Positions 23,817 through 37,620 of a stretch of DNA of 64,000 nucleotides are shown here, in pieces. The stretch is from Membranipora membranacea (lineage: Eukaryota; Bryozoa; Gymnolaemata; Cheilostomatida; Membraniporidae): the NCBI GenBank assembly GCA_914767715.1, contig OU612075.1:1488001-1552000 (forward strand), written 5' to 3'. Position 1 is the stretch's first letter, and each line of letters opens with the position of its first letter. Under the pieces are notes generated by a model. It was not told the DNA's origin and did no database searches. It saw only the letters and a list, made by a program, of their open reading frames with translations. A program made the position numbers and the translations under genes.

Positions 23817-23924
23817 TCAGCTTGACATTCTATCTCTCTTTTTTCTCCCTACAGACGCTCCTGACTCCTGATCTGATGCTATTAATCTTTCTCCGGTCTG
23901 CGTTCTGTTCACATCAATCATCAT
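23817..23924 (-). CDS. Unrecognised terminal exon candidate a, unit 2
   Basis: A 36-codon frame after an acceptor, beginning MMIDVNRTQTGERLIASDQE. Its tail differs from the unit 1 version because of a one-base-scale indel in the A/T-rich 3' part. Confidence 0.28.
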   Translation of the reverse strand: MMIDVNRTQTGERLIASDQESGASVGRKKRDRMSS

Positions 23925-25758
23925 CTACAAATTATAGAAGGAGAGCAACAAGTTAGAATATCACTGTACTTTGCTTCAGCCCATGTTGGTTAAATAAGTG
24001 TTAACTTTTCCCACAGAAATCAACAAATGATGGCTAAGTGCCCTCATCATCTCACCAGTCTGAGTGTTGAGTCTGTAATGTAGCTGAGATATAGAAAAGA
24101 CTAGTAATATAGGTCACACACCTGTATAGAGATGGTGACTTGTTAGTATCAGAGTGTCTCTCTCAACTCTATGGTGTGTGAGGTAACTTTCTGTTAGTGT
24201 AGACTTCCATACATCTGGCTTGATTATAGAAGTAAGTCGCTTTAGGTGTCTCAGAGGTCAATATGCAGATAATACCACATTCTCGCATCTCATCTCTTAT
24301 GCATGAAACATAAAGCTGTGTTATTTGGAGTTGTCTGTCTATTTTAAGTGGGAGGCAACTAACAAAAAAAAAGTTGTGTTTATTTATATACCTGACACCC
24401 TCCCTGCTGACACTGATGTGAGGAGTACCATCATAATTGATTTAGACGTCTGGTAGCCATTGGAAAACTCATAGACATCATACTCATCTAGACAACTCAT
24501 ATAAGCTGCTGGTTACATCACTTCTAAAAGAATAGATAAAAACTGACACAGTTATATAAGGATAGAAGTTAATAAAAATTGTGAATTGTACACCCTTGCT
24601 TTGCTTGTGTATTAAATTAGAACAAGTATGTTCCCTCTGTGGTGGCGGAGGGTTATTGCAAATGTGGGTATGTGGGTATGTTGTTCGACTCACAAATATA
24701 TACTAGAATAATAGGTAGAGGAATTCTGTGTTGAAATTTTCATAAACACAGAAATCAGAATCAAACCCTCAGACAATAGTAACTAAGCCTATAGAAGCTA
24801 TAGATGCTATAGATAATGAGATATTATTCAGTCAATAACAAAAGATTCACTAACTCTATATTATTCTTTATTGTGTTGTAAAACCCTGCTATGTTTTTGT
24901 CTATGGCAGCATTAATGAGATGTTAGGCTACTGCAAACATTCAAATGTTATCTCAGGAAACATGGGAAAATTTGAGAAATATGTCCACCTTGTTGTTTGT
25001 GCTCAAAGATTTTGTGAAAACTTTGGAAGGAATTAAATCTCTTTAAATTTAGTGCAGCGATCAATAATGAGGACATTTGTGTAGCAGTGAGCTCCGGTAT
25101 TTAATCCAGTAAAATGTTTAAAAGTTCGGACACAGCTCACATTCTTATTCTGACACATGGCAGGAATCATTTTAGCTGCCACTAAATACGGATATCATAG
25201 AGGGCAAAACACTTGAGAATTTAACAATGAACTAAAATAACTCACAACATAAACAACCCAAGTTATATATTGAATTAATATAATATATACTATAACTCCA
25301 ATATATTAGACTACCTTAGTGTAGTGAAATATTCGCAGAGGGAAAAGTTTGCCATTTGGCATAGGCTTGAAATATCTCTACTGGAGGTTGGCTAAAATTT
25401 TCTCACTCCCTTTACTTTACAAAGACTCTCATCTCGCCTAGCCAAATTACAGCGCCAGCTAACATTATGTCAGCCAAAGCTATCTAAACTAAACTCTAGC
25501 TGATATTACCTACTTGGGGTAAAATATAATACAAATTACGATGACCCCGCTCATCCATTGATATTGAGCGCTGAGATGTCAGAGCACTAGCTACTACTTG
25601 TCCCAACCATATTTCTGTTTCTTATTTACCGCTATTCACTATGCACCAACAAGTCAAAATAGTATTGAGAAGTCTAATGGTTGACGCCAAGACTGGTCAT
25701 GCGACATAAAACTGGTCATGCGAAATAAGACTAGTCATGAAGATACTACTCTGAATTT

Positions 25759-25923
25759 AGTTTAAGCGCTTAAACGATGTGGGGATAGCTGGTAGTAGCG
25801 TTTCATTATCACCCACTTTCCCAACCACCGACGTTCCCAACTACCAACCACCGTTGGTTTGGGAAAGTGGTTGATAATGAAATGCCTCTACCAGCATCCC
25901 TCCACCATTTGAGCGCTTAAACT
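25759..25923. mobile_element. Palindromic MITE, AGTTTAAGCGC family, unit 2
   Basis: The same element and site as 17,802-17,966, duplicated along with the unit. Confidence 0.7.
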
Positions 25924-26949
25924 ACTCTGAACTGTATGTTTTATGTGAAGTTGATATCTGATGCTACATAGCTTTATATAAGTGAATACGACCGGAAATC
26001 TCCACATCGTCTTCTCTAATATAACAAGCATCATATTGGAAAATCGAGAACTCGATACACTTCATATTGAGAACTACTTCATACTACTTAACTAAATTCT
26101 TGTTATTTCAACAAGCCCTCAAAGTGTCGCTGTAAGAGATCAAGTTTCAAAGTAAAAGTATGGGCGTCATTTAAAACTAATCCAAGGGCGATCCAGGTTT
26201 TCTATTTACTCTGCTGCCGACACATCGGCAGCGAGACTAAGAGCAGTCAGAAGGCAGCAGATTGATTGTCAGGCAGTGCTCAACTTAAGCAAACCCATCT
26301 CCACTACTGGACACCTGCAGGGTCAGATAGGGATTTTTTCCAAAGTTTATTATTGGCCATTTTTTGAAGCCGAAGCAGGCTAAAGTTTCCAGTTTATTGG
26401 TATAGATTTGCACTTGCAGTACATATCAGATTATTTCTGGTTGTGATAAATTATTTGACCCTGGTTGATGCTTTGAAATTTGGAATTTCGAAACTTTCAT
26501 GCTATTAATCTGATGTAATCATCAAATTAATCAACGACAACAAACTTCAATTGAAGTATATTGAAGATCATTTAGTATCATTCATTCCATAATATAGGAA
26601 TATGACAACTCCTCTGCTCAACTGAAAATAATAACAGTCTCGCGTTGACATAATTTAGCATTTGGTCCTGAACGGTACGGTTATGGCAAGATATACAGTA
26701 CTTACTCTGCAAAGCAGATATATCACATCAGCAAGATAGTACTGTAAATACCCTTGAGATAGCTCCATTACCGATCTGCCTGTCATTGATTCATTACTCG
26801 TGGGTACTATGGATATATCTGTAAAAAAACCTGAAGTTGCGACGAGTATGAATGAACCGGTGTGACTGAATTCTAGAAACAAGTTTTAATTAGAATAGGT
26901 AAGCGGTATGTAAGTAGCTTTAGATGAATGCGGCAGTAATTTAGAAACA

Positions 26950-27031
26950 ATAGTATTTCACTTTACTTTCCCTACCTGCTTTCCTTACACATGAAGGGAA
27001 CACAAGTAGGGAAAGCAAAGTGAAATATTAT
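26950..27031. mobile_element. Short inverted-repeat element, unit 2
   Basis: The same element as 18,986-19,067. Confidence 0.55.
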
Positions 27032-27269
27032 CATTACTAAAATAGTCGAAATATATGAGGTTTTGAGGTCACATGGGGGGAGGGGGTTGGGTTGAAAGCT
27101 GCTCAACACCAATATAAAAATTAAACAATGGGGAATAACTGATGATTATAGTTCATACATGATTCATCATATTCATGGTATTGTCGGCTTCTTCTAAAGG
27201 CAGCTGAAGTTATAATTAAGCTCGCTGTGTTAACTGAAACATACGTCTATTACTTGATTAAATTACCAA

Positions 27270-27692
27270 TTATATCATGTCACACATTTTCAGTGTAAAC
27301 TTAATTTTGTCCAATACGCACTTTTTCACAACGACATCAATATGCAGCAAACAGTAGCGGAACAAAAAGACATTCTTTTCTTGGCTAAATATGAATTTAA
27401 TTTTTCGATAATTCAAAAATGTCAAAGCCTCTTTTACCAGCCACCCTACGTTCTTATTATATGTGAATTCAGGGATTAAGAATCCAGTTGATAAACGAAA
27501 TGCAATGTACATTTTCCATCTGTAGAACCCACGAGATAAAAAACTAACATGAACATCATCTAGGAAGGAGAGCAGCTCATTTTTTAACGTGACATCTGTG
27601 CTCTGGGGGCCGTGGTAGTTCTGACTAATTCTTACATCATGTACTGAATAACATCTTTCTGTAATAACATTGCGCACTTGTAAGTGCAACAT
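27270..27692 (-). CDS. Unrecognised 140-codon open frame, unit 2
   Basis: Partner of the frame at 19,305-19,724, with one codon inserted (NKN against NN) and a few substitutions. Coding status is uncertain. Confidence 0.2.
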   Translation of the reverse strand: MLHLQVRNVITERCYSVHDVRISQNYHGPQSTDVTLKNELLSFLDDVHVSFLSRGFYRWKMYIAFRLSTGFLIPEFTYNKNVGWLVKEALTFLNYRKIKFIFSQEKNVFLFRYCLLHIDVVVKKCVLDKIKFTLKMCDMI

Positions 27693-27957
27693 ACAAGGTG
27701 GTGTACCTGCCTAACTGATCACCCCGGACTTTATATCCCTCGCCGGGGGGGGGGGAGGGGGCCGTCGGGCGAGGGGCAAAAGTCTGGGGGTCCCAGACTA
27801 TATCCCACGTAGCGTGAGAACTAGAGTTTGGATTGCTACTTGATATGACACACAAGAGGGGATAATCCGCGAGTGAAGTGTGACTCGAGAGCTTCTCATA
27901 AGTGGACAGTGTTTTCATAGTCATATCTATGTCTGTTATGTCTATGTGAATGAAAGC

Positions 27958-28067
27958 ATGGGCCCCTGGAACTTGCATGTCTTTACTTTGCCAATGTCCA
28001 CTATTTGGTGGTTGATAGTGGACATTGGGCCTGGCAAAGTAAAGACATGTAAGTCCCAGGGGCCCAT
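27958..28067. mobile_element. Foldback element with 10-bp target duplication, unit 2
   Basis: A 110-bp element, ATGGGCCCCTGG to its complement, with perfect GAATGAAAGC flanks (27,948-27,957 and 28,068-28,077). It is the cleaner of the two copies and defines the element ends. Confidence 0.8.
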
Positions 28068-28790
28068 GAATGAAAGCTAGTCTAGTCATAAAAGACAATG
28101 AAGCAAGAACATCTCTTATATATGTGTGGATATAAAATTTCCTTCATTGTGATGCCATTTTGTAGGCTGGTTTACCTAGCCTTCTCACGCGGCCAACAAA
28201 CCAAAAAACCATAAGAACCAAAGCTCGCCGTGACAAGGCTATGGATTACCCTTGTAAAATGTTATATTTGATATGGTCCGATTGGATGAGTTTGGAGCCT
28301 GGGTTTTGTATACAAACTGGTTAATACTACATGGTTTTTGTTATTGTACTCATTTCAATCAGTTGAATAATTTGATTTTTACTCCTGATTGTGGCACGGG
28401 ATATATCAAAAGGGTGGAACACCTGGCCGTTACCTGGCTAGGGTTTGGTTTTCAGGCTAACTGTATCTACCGAAACAAACTCACCATGAATGAGCCGAGA
28501 GAGGATAACTCCTGGGTAGAGAACTCCTGGATAGATAACTTCAGCCTAGAGAGGGTCGTGCTGGTGGCCAAGCCAACCTAGCAGAGCTGTTTGCTGAGGG
28601 TCGTACTGGTAAAACAGTTGAGTAAATATTCAGCTAGTTAGAAATTTCACTACTTCAATCATGTATGGAAAGGAAATTGTCTCCTCTTTTGAATACTTCA
28701 ATCCTCTAGGGTATCACAACATGATAAGACAGTATAGGTACAACAGACCATTTAAATCTATATACTACGTAATTATGATCAATTAATTAC

Positions 28791-28862
28791 CTTGTGATCC
28801 TCTGCTGATATTCTGATAATCTCAGACACAGCTGTATCTGTTGATCTGAATCTCCCTGACTT
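28791..28862 (-). CDS. Unrecognised exon candidate b, unit 2
   Basis: Same 72-bp length, acceptor and donor as 20,827-20,898, with the same encoded peptide. Confidence 0.4.
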
Positions 28863-29092
28863 CTAAGAAACAGGCCTATTCACACAGCGGTTATATATGA
28901 TATACAACTAAAACAGATATCCTCACATATAAAACTCAGATATAAGATCAAATATTGAATCTTATTAAAGATATAAAGCTCAAACCCCCTCCCTACCTCA
29001 AAGTCAGTCAGTATTAATAAGTGAAGTATGTCTCAGACGTCACTGTGCAGATAGACCTGGGAAAAGAAACACAGATAGTTATAACTATTCTA

Positions 29093-29600
29093 ATTGGTTG
29101 CTAACTTGAAAATCCTCATCTACAAGACTGCTATACGGCCAGCTCTGACGTATGGGAATGAGACCTGACCCGTAACAGGAACCCTTATAGACAGGGTTAG
29201 CTCTTGTGAAATGCGAATTCTAAGGTACTGCATGGGGATAAGCTTAGAGGAACATCGAAGGAATGAAGAGATAACAGCCGAAGCAAATATAATGCCAATC
29301 AGGGATGTCATGAGGAAAAAGAGGCTAGAATGGTATGGTCATGTTTGTCGACGTGAGAGTGATGAAGATATCAGGAGAGTGTACGAGATGAGGGTAGAGG
29401 GAAGCAGAGGGCCTGGACGGCCAAAACAGCGATGGAGTGACACAATCAATGCCGACCTTCGCTGGCTAGATCTAGAACGAGGTGATACAAGTGACCGAAT
29501 AAGGTGGAGAAGTTTGGTGGAACTAGGAGTCAAAAACCTGCCACCCGATCAGGACATGGCGGTGAAAGGTGAACAATTGGTTCAATGTAAATCTTACCGT
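29093..29600 (+). pseudogene. RT C-terminal fragment, unit 2
   Basis: Homologous to 21,121-21,612. The conserved Trp of the Y-G-x-E-T-W motif has become a stop (TGG to TGA at about 29,166). Relative to unit 1 there is also a small indel near 29,530 that changes the frame at the end. Inactive. Confidence 0.85.
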
Positions 29601-30619
29601 TATCACAGCAGCCTATTTTTGGACCACAGTTACAAGGGTATATGAATATTCGTATGTTTTTCATGAATTCTAAACTAAACTTCAGGCAGTTCATATATTC
29701 ACTCAGTCTATTTCGAGTCTCAAGGCATATATGATTTCATGCTGCATTATCGAGGACGGTTGTTTTAAGGGTAGAAAATCACCTTATTTTACCATTTCTT
29801 TTACTGTCAGACCAGACCATGGGCTTGGTAATCAGGCGGGATATCTGAGCCACGTGTGACACATTGAAATAAGGAACTCTATGTTATGATGTCATGTTTA
29901 AAGCATTTGTACGTAGTGAGTGACCACAAAAACCGAGGTTTTATGGTCTGCAATTTGGCTGTTTTTTTTTACAATTCTCAAACTAAAATAATTGCCAAGT
30001 CATATAGGACCTGAGATGCTCAACTCGAGTTAAATTGAATACGACAGACCGGTGACTGCGTTATGTAAAGACGTTATGACAGGACTACATACCTGGAGGT
30101 GTAGTGATATTTGTTCCGGTGACTTCTCTGTATTGTACTGTATACATACTGAGAGGAGTAAGCGGACACTGGAGCCGGTCTCCTGATTCCTAACAAACTT
30201 CTCCAGTAAGCTTATATGTCACTATCTACAGAACAAAGACCAGATAAATTATCATAAGTTTTACTAGTGCGAAGCTAAATAGGAGTTATGGTAGTTGTCT
30301 CCCCTGTGAATTGGCCAGTATGCGTTGTGCTAAAGCCTGATATAACATGGAGCTACAGTGAGTATTAAAATATACTACTTTTCAGCCTAGATCTAATTAT
30401 TCACCTTCCATCAGCTGTATCAGTAGTTTATCATACGATACACATGGAACGAAGACAGACTTTGTCGGTGCTGAGTCGAAGTAACTCTGAGAGGTCAAGA
30501 GGTCATCCTACCAGGTTCTGTGAGGATCTTCTTTATGAAAAGCGCTTTTATGTTTGAGAGTAACAAAGTCAAGAGTGACTCAGTAGAATAACCTAAGAGG
30601 GATTATACCTGACACTTAC

Positions 30620-30722
30620 TGGTGAATAGCTCTGATATCAGGTGATCCAGTAGAGGCTAATATACATTCTCTCTGTGATATCCTTTCATCAGGATATCTT
30701 CTCTGTGTGTTGAGTCGAAATC
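30620..30722 (-). CDS. Unrecognised exon candidate c, unit 2
   Basis: Same acceptor and donor as 22,700-22,806 but 4 bp shorter near the acceptor, so the frame relation to the preceding exon is altered. It reads RLNTQRRYPDERISQRECIL. Confidence 0.3.
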
Positions 30723-31405
30723 CTGAGTATAATTTGGCTCTCAATGTAGAATTATCACAATTTTTTAGAATTCCCTGATGGACCCCATCTGAAATTAAAT
30801 GCCACATTCAGCATACAATGGAATATGTGCTACTAGGGAATTCAAGGTTCAATTTCATTTACATTGTGGGATTGATGTTAACATGCCATATTGTTCAATG
30901 ATCAACGTGGAAAAAAACAATGATTCAACTGTATCCCAAAGACTTGCTTTCAGCTTTTGTTCTGTCCCATCATCAGAAAATATCCACATTAACAATATTT
31001 ATTGCGATTTTACATTAGGCAATTGTTTAAATAATTTATGTTTCAAAGTCACATAGCTTATATCGACAAGCCTTGTTTGTGGTAGAGGGAAGGGGTCTCA
31101 TCTCCCACAAGGCTTGTCAGTATATGTTGATAGCTGATATGTGACAAGTGCTTACAAACTTTTCTGTTGGCCCTAGTGAAGACCACAGCAGTCCTGGTAC
31201 CATATTAATGATTTCTGTGTGATGTCCATATATGACAGCTTCATCACTCAAGGTCAGCTTTTTAAGACATCTCATACATACACTTAATAACATACTATTC
31301 TAAAAACTTTTTATACAACAGAGATCTGATTTTTTTCCATGTTTTTCTTTCTTGTCAGTATTAACAACGTATTTCGTGACAAATTTTTGTCTATGATAGT
31401 AATAA

Positions 31406-31436
31406 ATCCATCCATCCATCCATCCATCCATCCATA
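31406..31436. repeat. (ATCC)n microsatellite
   Basis: About seven ATCC copies. The homologous stretch of unit 4 lacks this and about 180 bp around it (junction near 36,085). Confidence 0.9.
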
Positions 31437-34285
31437 TATCTACAGTGTACTATACAGGCATCTGAAATTAAAGAAATAATGTGGTAATTAATGATAATAA
31501 TTCTGTAATTCTCAATATTACTATACTGTACTATATATTGACTAGACATTAAGGATGTGGTCTTCATGTAGGTATGAACAGGATTAGAGGGGCATCAGTA
31601 TATAAATGAGTAACAATATATGGGATCTACACAACAAGTTCATAGAGCAATTGGCATATCTTAACATGTAACTGATTTATTGAGCTCGGTCAGGTTGCCA
31701 GACAACTCATGACGTTTATAACTTGTGTAAATCAGCCTTCAATAATATGGAGTTGTTATCTCTCTGAACTTCTACTTCAGAGAGTAAATAACTCTCATTT
31801 GTAGTAATATTGTGTAATAAGATTAATATTCTATTAACAACCAAATTGCACCACATGTATACTACAAAGTATAACCAGTTATGATAGATTACCTTTTGAC
31901 TCTCTGCTGATATTCTTATAAGCTCTGACACAGCCAGCTGTGTCTGGTGATTTGGATTTCATGAACTCCACACAAACTTCATCATCATTATACTATTAGC
32001 TGTAATATAAAGTAAAACATATAAGCTCTGACATCAGAATTAATGACCGGGTTTTCATAATTTTTATGTTTATTGGTATTTCATATTGTTTATGAGAACA
32101 ACTTGCGGTGTGTTGTAGTTGACAGATTTAATTATGTATGAGACGAGCCAAATCAAGTCATCCCACACACCAGTAAATCAGTCAATAAACAATTAGAAAC
32201 ATAAGTAAAAGCACATGCTGACAGAAGAAAATCACACAACGGCGAATGTCAGATAAACATACAGCAAAAAGACTGACAACTTATCCTGTAAAGTGTGACA
32301 TCATTACTTAGAAGGTGAGGAAGTGCTCACTATCCACATAAAATAGATACTATAAGGATATTGCGCAAATCCAGTGATCAAAAGCTACTGTATATACACT
32401 CCTAGGGTTCGGTCAGTGAGGTGGCTAGCCTCAATACTGTGGGATTATAATAGGATATATCTAAGACCAAGTTATATCTAGTTGTCCTGTATTCAGCATT
32501 GCTCTCCTCCACTGATAAGCTTCAGAACTCCTGATTGCAGCTTATCAGTGGAGGGGAGCAACCCCAAACACGGGCCATCTGTTATCTTGGCTAACTTGAG
32601 CTTTAACTACTGCTGCCACTCAGGGAAATACGTGCTTATCGCATTCTGTATAGCTCAAAACTAACAAAATGAGCAGTTTCACCCACTGGGCAAATAGTTT
32701 GCACAAACTGACTGTCAAAATCAGGATATACAATCAATGATCTAGCAGAAATAGTGGGTTTGATGACAGCAACACCTAGTGCATTGATTTCATACTCTGA
32801 TTTTGACATCAGTTTGTGCAAATCATCAATTAGTTGTCTTTGACCTACACGGAGTCCACATAGCACACATTTCCCTGGGTGGCAGCAGTATTTTAAGTAT
32901 ACTTGATCTAGGTATCGATTACTTGGTTCTTACATGTCATGACAATGACAGCGTTTCATTGTATGATTCAGAATATCTCTTTTTCATACAAACTACAGAC
33001 AACTCCTGATCTGAGCATCTCAATCCATCTCTGGTCTGTGCGCTGACCACATCATTCATCAGCTAGAAGTTACAGAAAATGAGCAACAAATTAGAGTATA
33101 GCTCACGATTATTGGTCTTGTGTCATCTTTAGTCGAATCATCATGATAACATATTTCAAGTTTGCAAAAAAGGTGAATTATATTTGTAACCTCTTCGAGA
33201 ATAGGACTGGAGGCTTACCTGTCCAATATAGACAATATGTACAGGTGAGCGGAGTGATAAAACATAACTGACTGACTAAATACAGTATTTATATTGTTAC
33301 TCTTTTTACCACGCGATATCAGGTCTGTTTACATTGATAAGCTTCAGGTCGTGTTAAGATATCACCGAATGGTGGATAAGTGTCCTCATAATCTCACCAG
33401 TCTGAGTGTTGAGTCTGTGATGAAGCTGATATAAAGGAAGGACTAGTAATATAAGTCACACACCTGTATAGACATGGTGACTTGTCGGTAAAGTCTCTAG
33501 TATCAGAGTGTCTCTCTCAACTCTCTGGTGTGTGAGGTAACTTCCTGTTAGTGTAGCCTGAGATCTATAATATGGTTGCATAGCCTGACATCACATCTCC
33601 TTTCTTCAATATTTGAGCTCTGCTGCTGTCTTCTTAGCTCAAAGAAACTTTCAATATCAATCTTCAATCAGTGTGTCAAAACACTGGTGACCAACATGAG
33701 TAACATACAGTATGACTTAGCATCAAGCTTCCATACACTTAGCTTGGTAATAGAAATATGTCACCTTGATGCGCTGATCAGGTACTTATTTCTATATTAT
33801 CTACTCTCGATCTATTAATCGGACAAAAGTATCGTGTAAATACAAATATGTCCATACATGTAGTACATGCTCTGGTGTGCTGACCAGATAGTCCCTTCTA
33901 AATTAGTGATGTAGCTGGATTTGAGATTAGCTAAATATATCTATCACCATAATTTCCTCAGGTGTTTGGTGAGTTTGTGCACTTTGCAAACCCACCTAAC
34001 TTTACCTTCGGTAAGTGCCAATAAAGCCGTCTTATGTAATAAAGCGACTCAATCGACATTGGAAAAATTAAAGCTTACACCAGCTATGTCAGCCAGCTTT
34101 TACAAAGTAAAACAGTTGAGTAAATATTCAGCTATTTATAAATTTCACTACTTCAACCATGTACAAAAAGGAAATTGTCTCCTCTTTTGAATACTTCAAT
34201 CCTCTAGGGTATCACATGATAAGACAATATAGGTACAACAGACCACTTATATCTATATACTACGTAATTATGATAAATTAATTAC

Positions 34286-34357
34286 CTTGTGATCCTCTGC
34301 TGATATTCTGATCATCTCAGACACAGCTGTATCTGTTGATCTGAATCTCCTTAACTT
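34286..34357 (-). CDS. Unrecognised exon candidate b, unit 3
   Basis: 72 bp with the same splice signals as units 1 and 2. Near its start the peptide carries LRR in place of SGR. Confidence 0.35.
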
Positions 34358-34569
34358 CTAAGAAACAGGCCTCATCACACAGCGGTTATACATGATATAC
34401 AACTAAAACAGATATCCTCACATATAACACTCAGATAGAAGATCAAATATTGAATCTTATTAAAGATATAAAGCTCAAACCCCCTCAAAGTCAGTCAGTA
34501 TTAATAGTGAAGTATGTCTCAGACGTCACCGTGCAGATAAACCTGGGAAAAGAAACACAGATAGTTATA

Positions 34570-35000
34570 ACTATTCTAATTGGTTGCTAACTTGAAAATC
34601 CTCATCTACAAGACTGCTATACGGCCAGCTCTGGCGTATGGGAATGAGACCTGGCCCGTAACAGGAACCCTTATAGACAGGGTTAGCTCTTGTGAAATGC
34701 GAATGCTAAGGTACTGCATAGGGATAAGCTTAGAGGAACATCGAAGGAATGAAGAGATAACAGCCGAAGCAAATATAATGCCAATCAGGGATGTCATGAG
34801 GAAAAAGAGGCTAGAATGGTATTGTCATGTTTGTCGACGTGAGAGTGATGAAGATATCAGGAGAGTGTACGAGATGAGGGTAGAGTGAAGCAGAGGGCGT
34901 GGACGGCCAAAACAGCTATGGAGTGACACAATCAATGCCGACCTTCGCTGGCTAGATCTAGAACAAGGTGATACAAGTGACCGAATAAGGTGGAGAAGTA
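34570..35000 (+). pseudogene. RT C-terminal fragment, unit 3
   Basis: The same 5' truncation as units 1 and 2. A GGA to TGA change after RVE (about 34,887) stops the frame, and the 3' end is cut at about 35,000 by a deletion that joins it to downstream unit sequence. Confidence 0.85.
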
Positions 35001-35438
35001 TGAGATTCCTAACAGACTTCTCCAGTAAGCTTATATGTCACTATCTACAGAAAAAAGACCAGATAAATTATCATAACTTTTACTAGCGCAAAGCTCAATA
35101 AGAGTTATGGCAGTTGTCTGCCCTGTGAATTGGCCAGTATGCGTTGTGCTACAGCCTGATATAACATGGAGCTACAGTGAGTATTAAAATATACTACTTT
35201 ACAGCCTAGATCTAATTATTCACCTTCCATCAGCTGTATCAGTAGTTTATCATACGATACTCATGGAACGAAGACAGACTTTGACGGTGCTGAGTCTGGG
35301 TAACTCTGAGAGGTCAAGAGGTGATCCTACCAGGCTCTTTGATGTCCTTTCTTATGTGGACCACTATACGTGTTTGAGAAAATGAGATCAGAAGTGACTC
35401 AGTGGAATAATCTATGAGGGATTATATATCACACTTAC

Positions 35439-35545
35439 TGGCGAATAGCTCTGATATCAGGTGACCCAGTAGAGGCTAATATACATTCTCTCAGTGGTAT
35501 CCTTTGATTGGAATATCTTCTCTGTGTGTTGTGTCGACACAAATC
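35439..35545 (-). CDS. Unrecognised exon candidate c, unit 3
   Basis: 107 bp between an acceptor (TACTCAG) and GTAAGT, homologous to 22,700-22,806. Confidence 0.3.
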
Positions 35546-35875
35546 CTGAGTAACACTTGACTCTCAATGTAGAATTATCACAATTTCTTAGAATTCCCTG
35601 ATGGACCCCATCTGAAATTAAATGCCACATTCAGCATACAATGGAATATGTGCTACTAGGGAATTCACGGTTAAATTTTATTTGCATTGTGGGATTGATG
35701 TTAACATGCCATATTGTTCAATGATCAACGTGGAAAAAAAACAGCCATTCAACTGTATCCTTAAGACTTGCTTTCAGCTTTTGTTCTGTCCCATCATCAG
35801 AAAATATCCACATTAACAATATTTGTTGCAATTTTACATTAGGCAATTATTTAAATAATTTATGTTTCAGTCACA

Positions 35876-37620
35876 TAGCTTATATTATATCGACAAGCCT
35901 TGTTTGTGGTAGAAGGAAGGGGTCTCATCTCCCACAAGGCTTGTCAGTATAATGTTGATAGCTGATAATTGAGAAGTGCTTACAAATTTTTCTGTTGGCC
36001 TCAATGAAGACCACAGCAGTCCTAGTACCATATTAATGATTTCTGTGTGATGTCCATATATGACAGCTTCATCACTCAAGGTCATATATCTACAGTGTAC
36101 TAAACAGGCATCTAAAATTAAAGAAATAATGTGGTAATTAAGGATAATAGTCAAGTGTAATTCTCAATATTACTATACTCTACTATATATTAAGGATGTG
36201 GTCTTCATGTAGGTATGAACAGGCTTGGAGGGACATCAGTTTATAAATAAGTCACGATGTATGGGATCTACACAGCGAGTTCCTAGAGCAGTTGGCGTAT
36301 CTTAACATGTAACTGATTTATTGAGCTCGGTCAGGTTGCCAGACAACTCATGACGTTTATAACTTGTGTAAATCAGCCTTCAATAATATGGAGTTGTTAT
36401 CTCTCTGAACTTCTACTTCAGAGAGTAAATAACTCTCATTTGTAGTAATATTGTGTAATAAGATTAATATTCTATTAACAACCAAATTGCACCACATGTA
36501 TACTACAAAGTATAACCAGTTATGATAGATTACCTTTTGACTCTCTGCTGATATTCTTATAAGCTCTGACACAGCCAGCTGTGTCTGGTGATTTGGATTT
36601 CATGAACTCCACACAAACTTCATCATCATTATACTATTAGCTGTAATATAAAGTAAAACATATAAGCTCTGACATCAGAATTAATGACCGGGTTTTCATA
36701 ATTTTTATGTTTATTGGTATTTCATATTGTTTATGAGAACAACTTGCGGTGTGTTGTAGTTGACAGATTTAATTATGTATGAGACGAGCCAAATCAAGTC
36801 ATCCCATACACCAGTAGATCAGTCAATAAACAATTAAAAATATAAGTAAAAGCACATGCTGACAGAAGAAAATCACACAACGGCGAATGCCAGAGAACTC
36901 CAGATAAACATACAGCAAAAAAACTGACAACTTATCCTGTCAAGTATGACATTATTACTTAGAAGGTGAGGAAGTGCTCACTATCCACATAAAATAGATA
37001 CTATAAGGATATTGTGCAAATCCAGTGATCCGAAGCTACTGTATATACACTCCTACGGTTCGGTCAGTGAGGTGGCTAGCCTCAATACTGTGGGATTATC
37101 ATCACATAGGATATATCTAAGACCAAGTTATATGTAATTGTCCTGTTTTCAGCATTGCTCTCCTCCACTGATAAGCTTCAGAACTCCTGATTGCAGCTTA
37201 TCAGTGGAGGGGAGCAACCCCAAACACGGGCCATCTGTTATCTTGGCTAACTTGAGCTTTAACTACTGCTGCCACTCAGGGAAATACGTGCTTATCGCAT
37301 TCTGTATAGCTCAAAACTAACAAAATGAGCAGTTTCACCCACTGGGCAAATAATTTGCACAATCTGACTGTCAAAATCAGGATATACAATTAATGATCTA
37401 GCAGAAATAGTGAAATAATTACCGCCTTGCTAGTTGGGTTTGATGACAGCAACACCTAGTCCTAGTGCATTGATTTCATACTCTGATTTTGACATAGTTA
37501 TGGCCTATCATGTTCATCCCTAATACTTCATGTGTTATAATTAATAACCTTGTGTTCCTCTGCTGATATCCTGATAATCTCACAGACAGCTGTATATGGT
37601 GATCTGATTCTCTTCAAGGT
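35876..37620. repeat. Tandem array unit 4 (partial)
   Basis: Close copy of the start of unit 3 (31,060-32,830), ending near 37,495. It is followed by a further diverged relative of exon b (about 37,549-37,617, donor GTTATT). Confidence 0.75.

Larger units (their letters stand above)
23471..31045. repeat. Tandem array unit 2
   Basis: A collinear copy of unit 1 with scattered substitutions and small indels. Relative to unit 1 it lacks half of the 16.5-kb palindrome and the long microsatellite. Confidence 0.85.
31046..35875. repeat. Tandem array unit 3, internally deleted and partly older
   Basis: 31,046-33,500 resembles the unit 1 and 2 starts only at a diverged level (for example the Ca-type block CTCCACTGATAAGCTTCAG). 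From about 34,095 it matches units 1 and 2 closely again, through exon b and the RT fragment. It then skips at about 35,000 to sequence corresponding to about 30,185, ending near 35,875. Confidence 0.7.
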
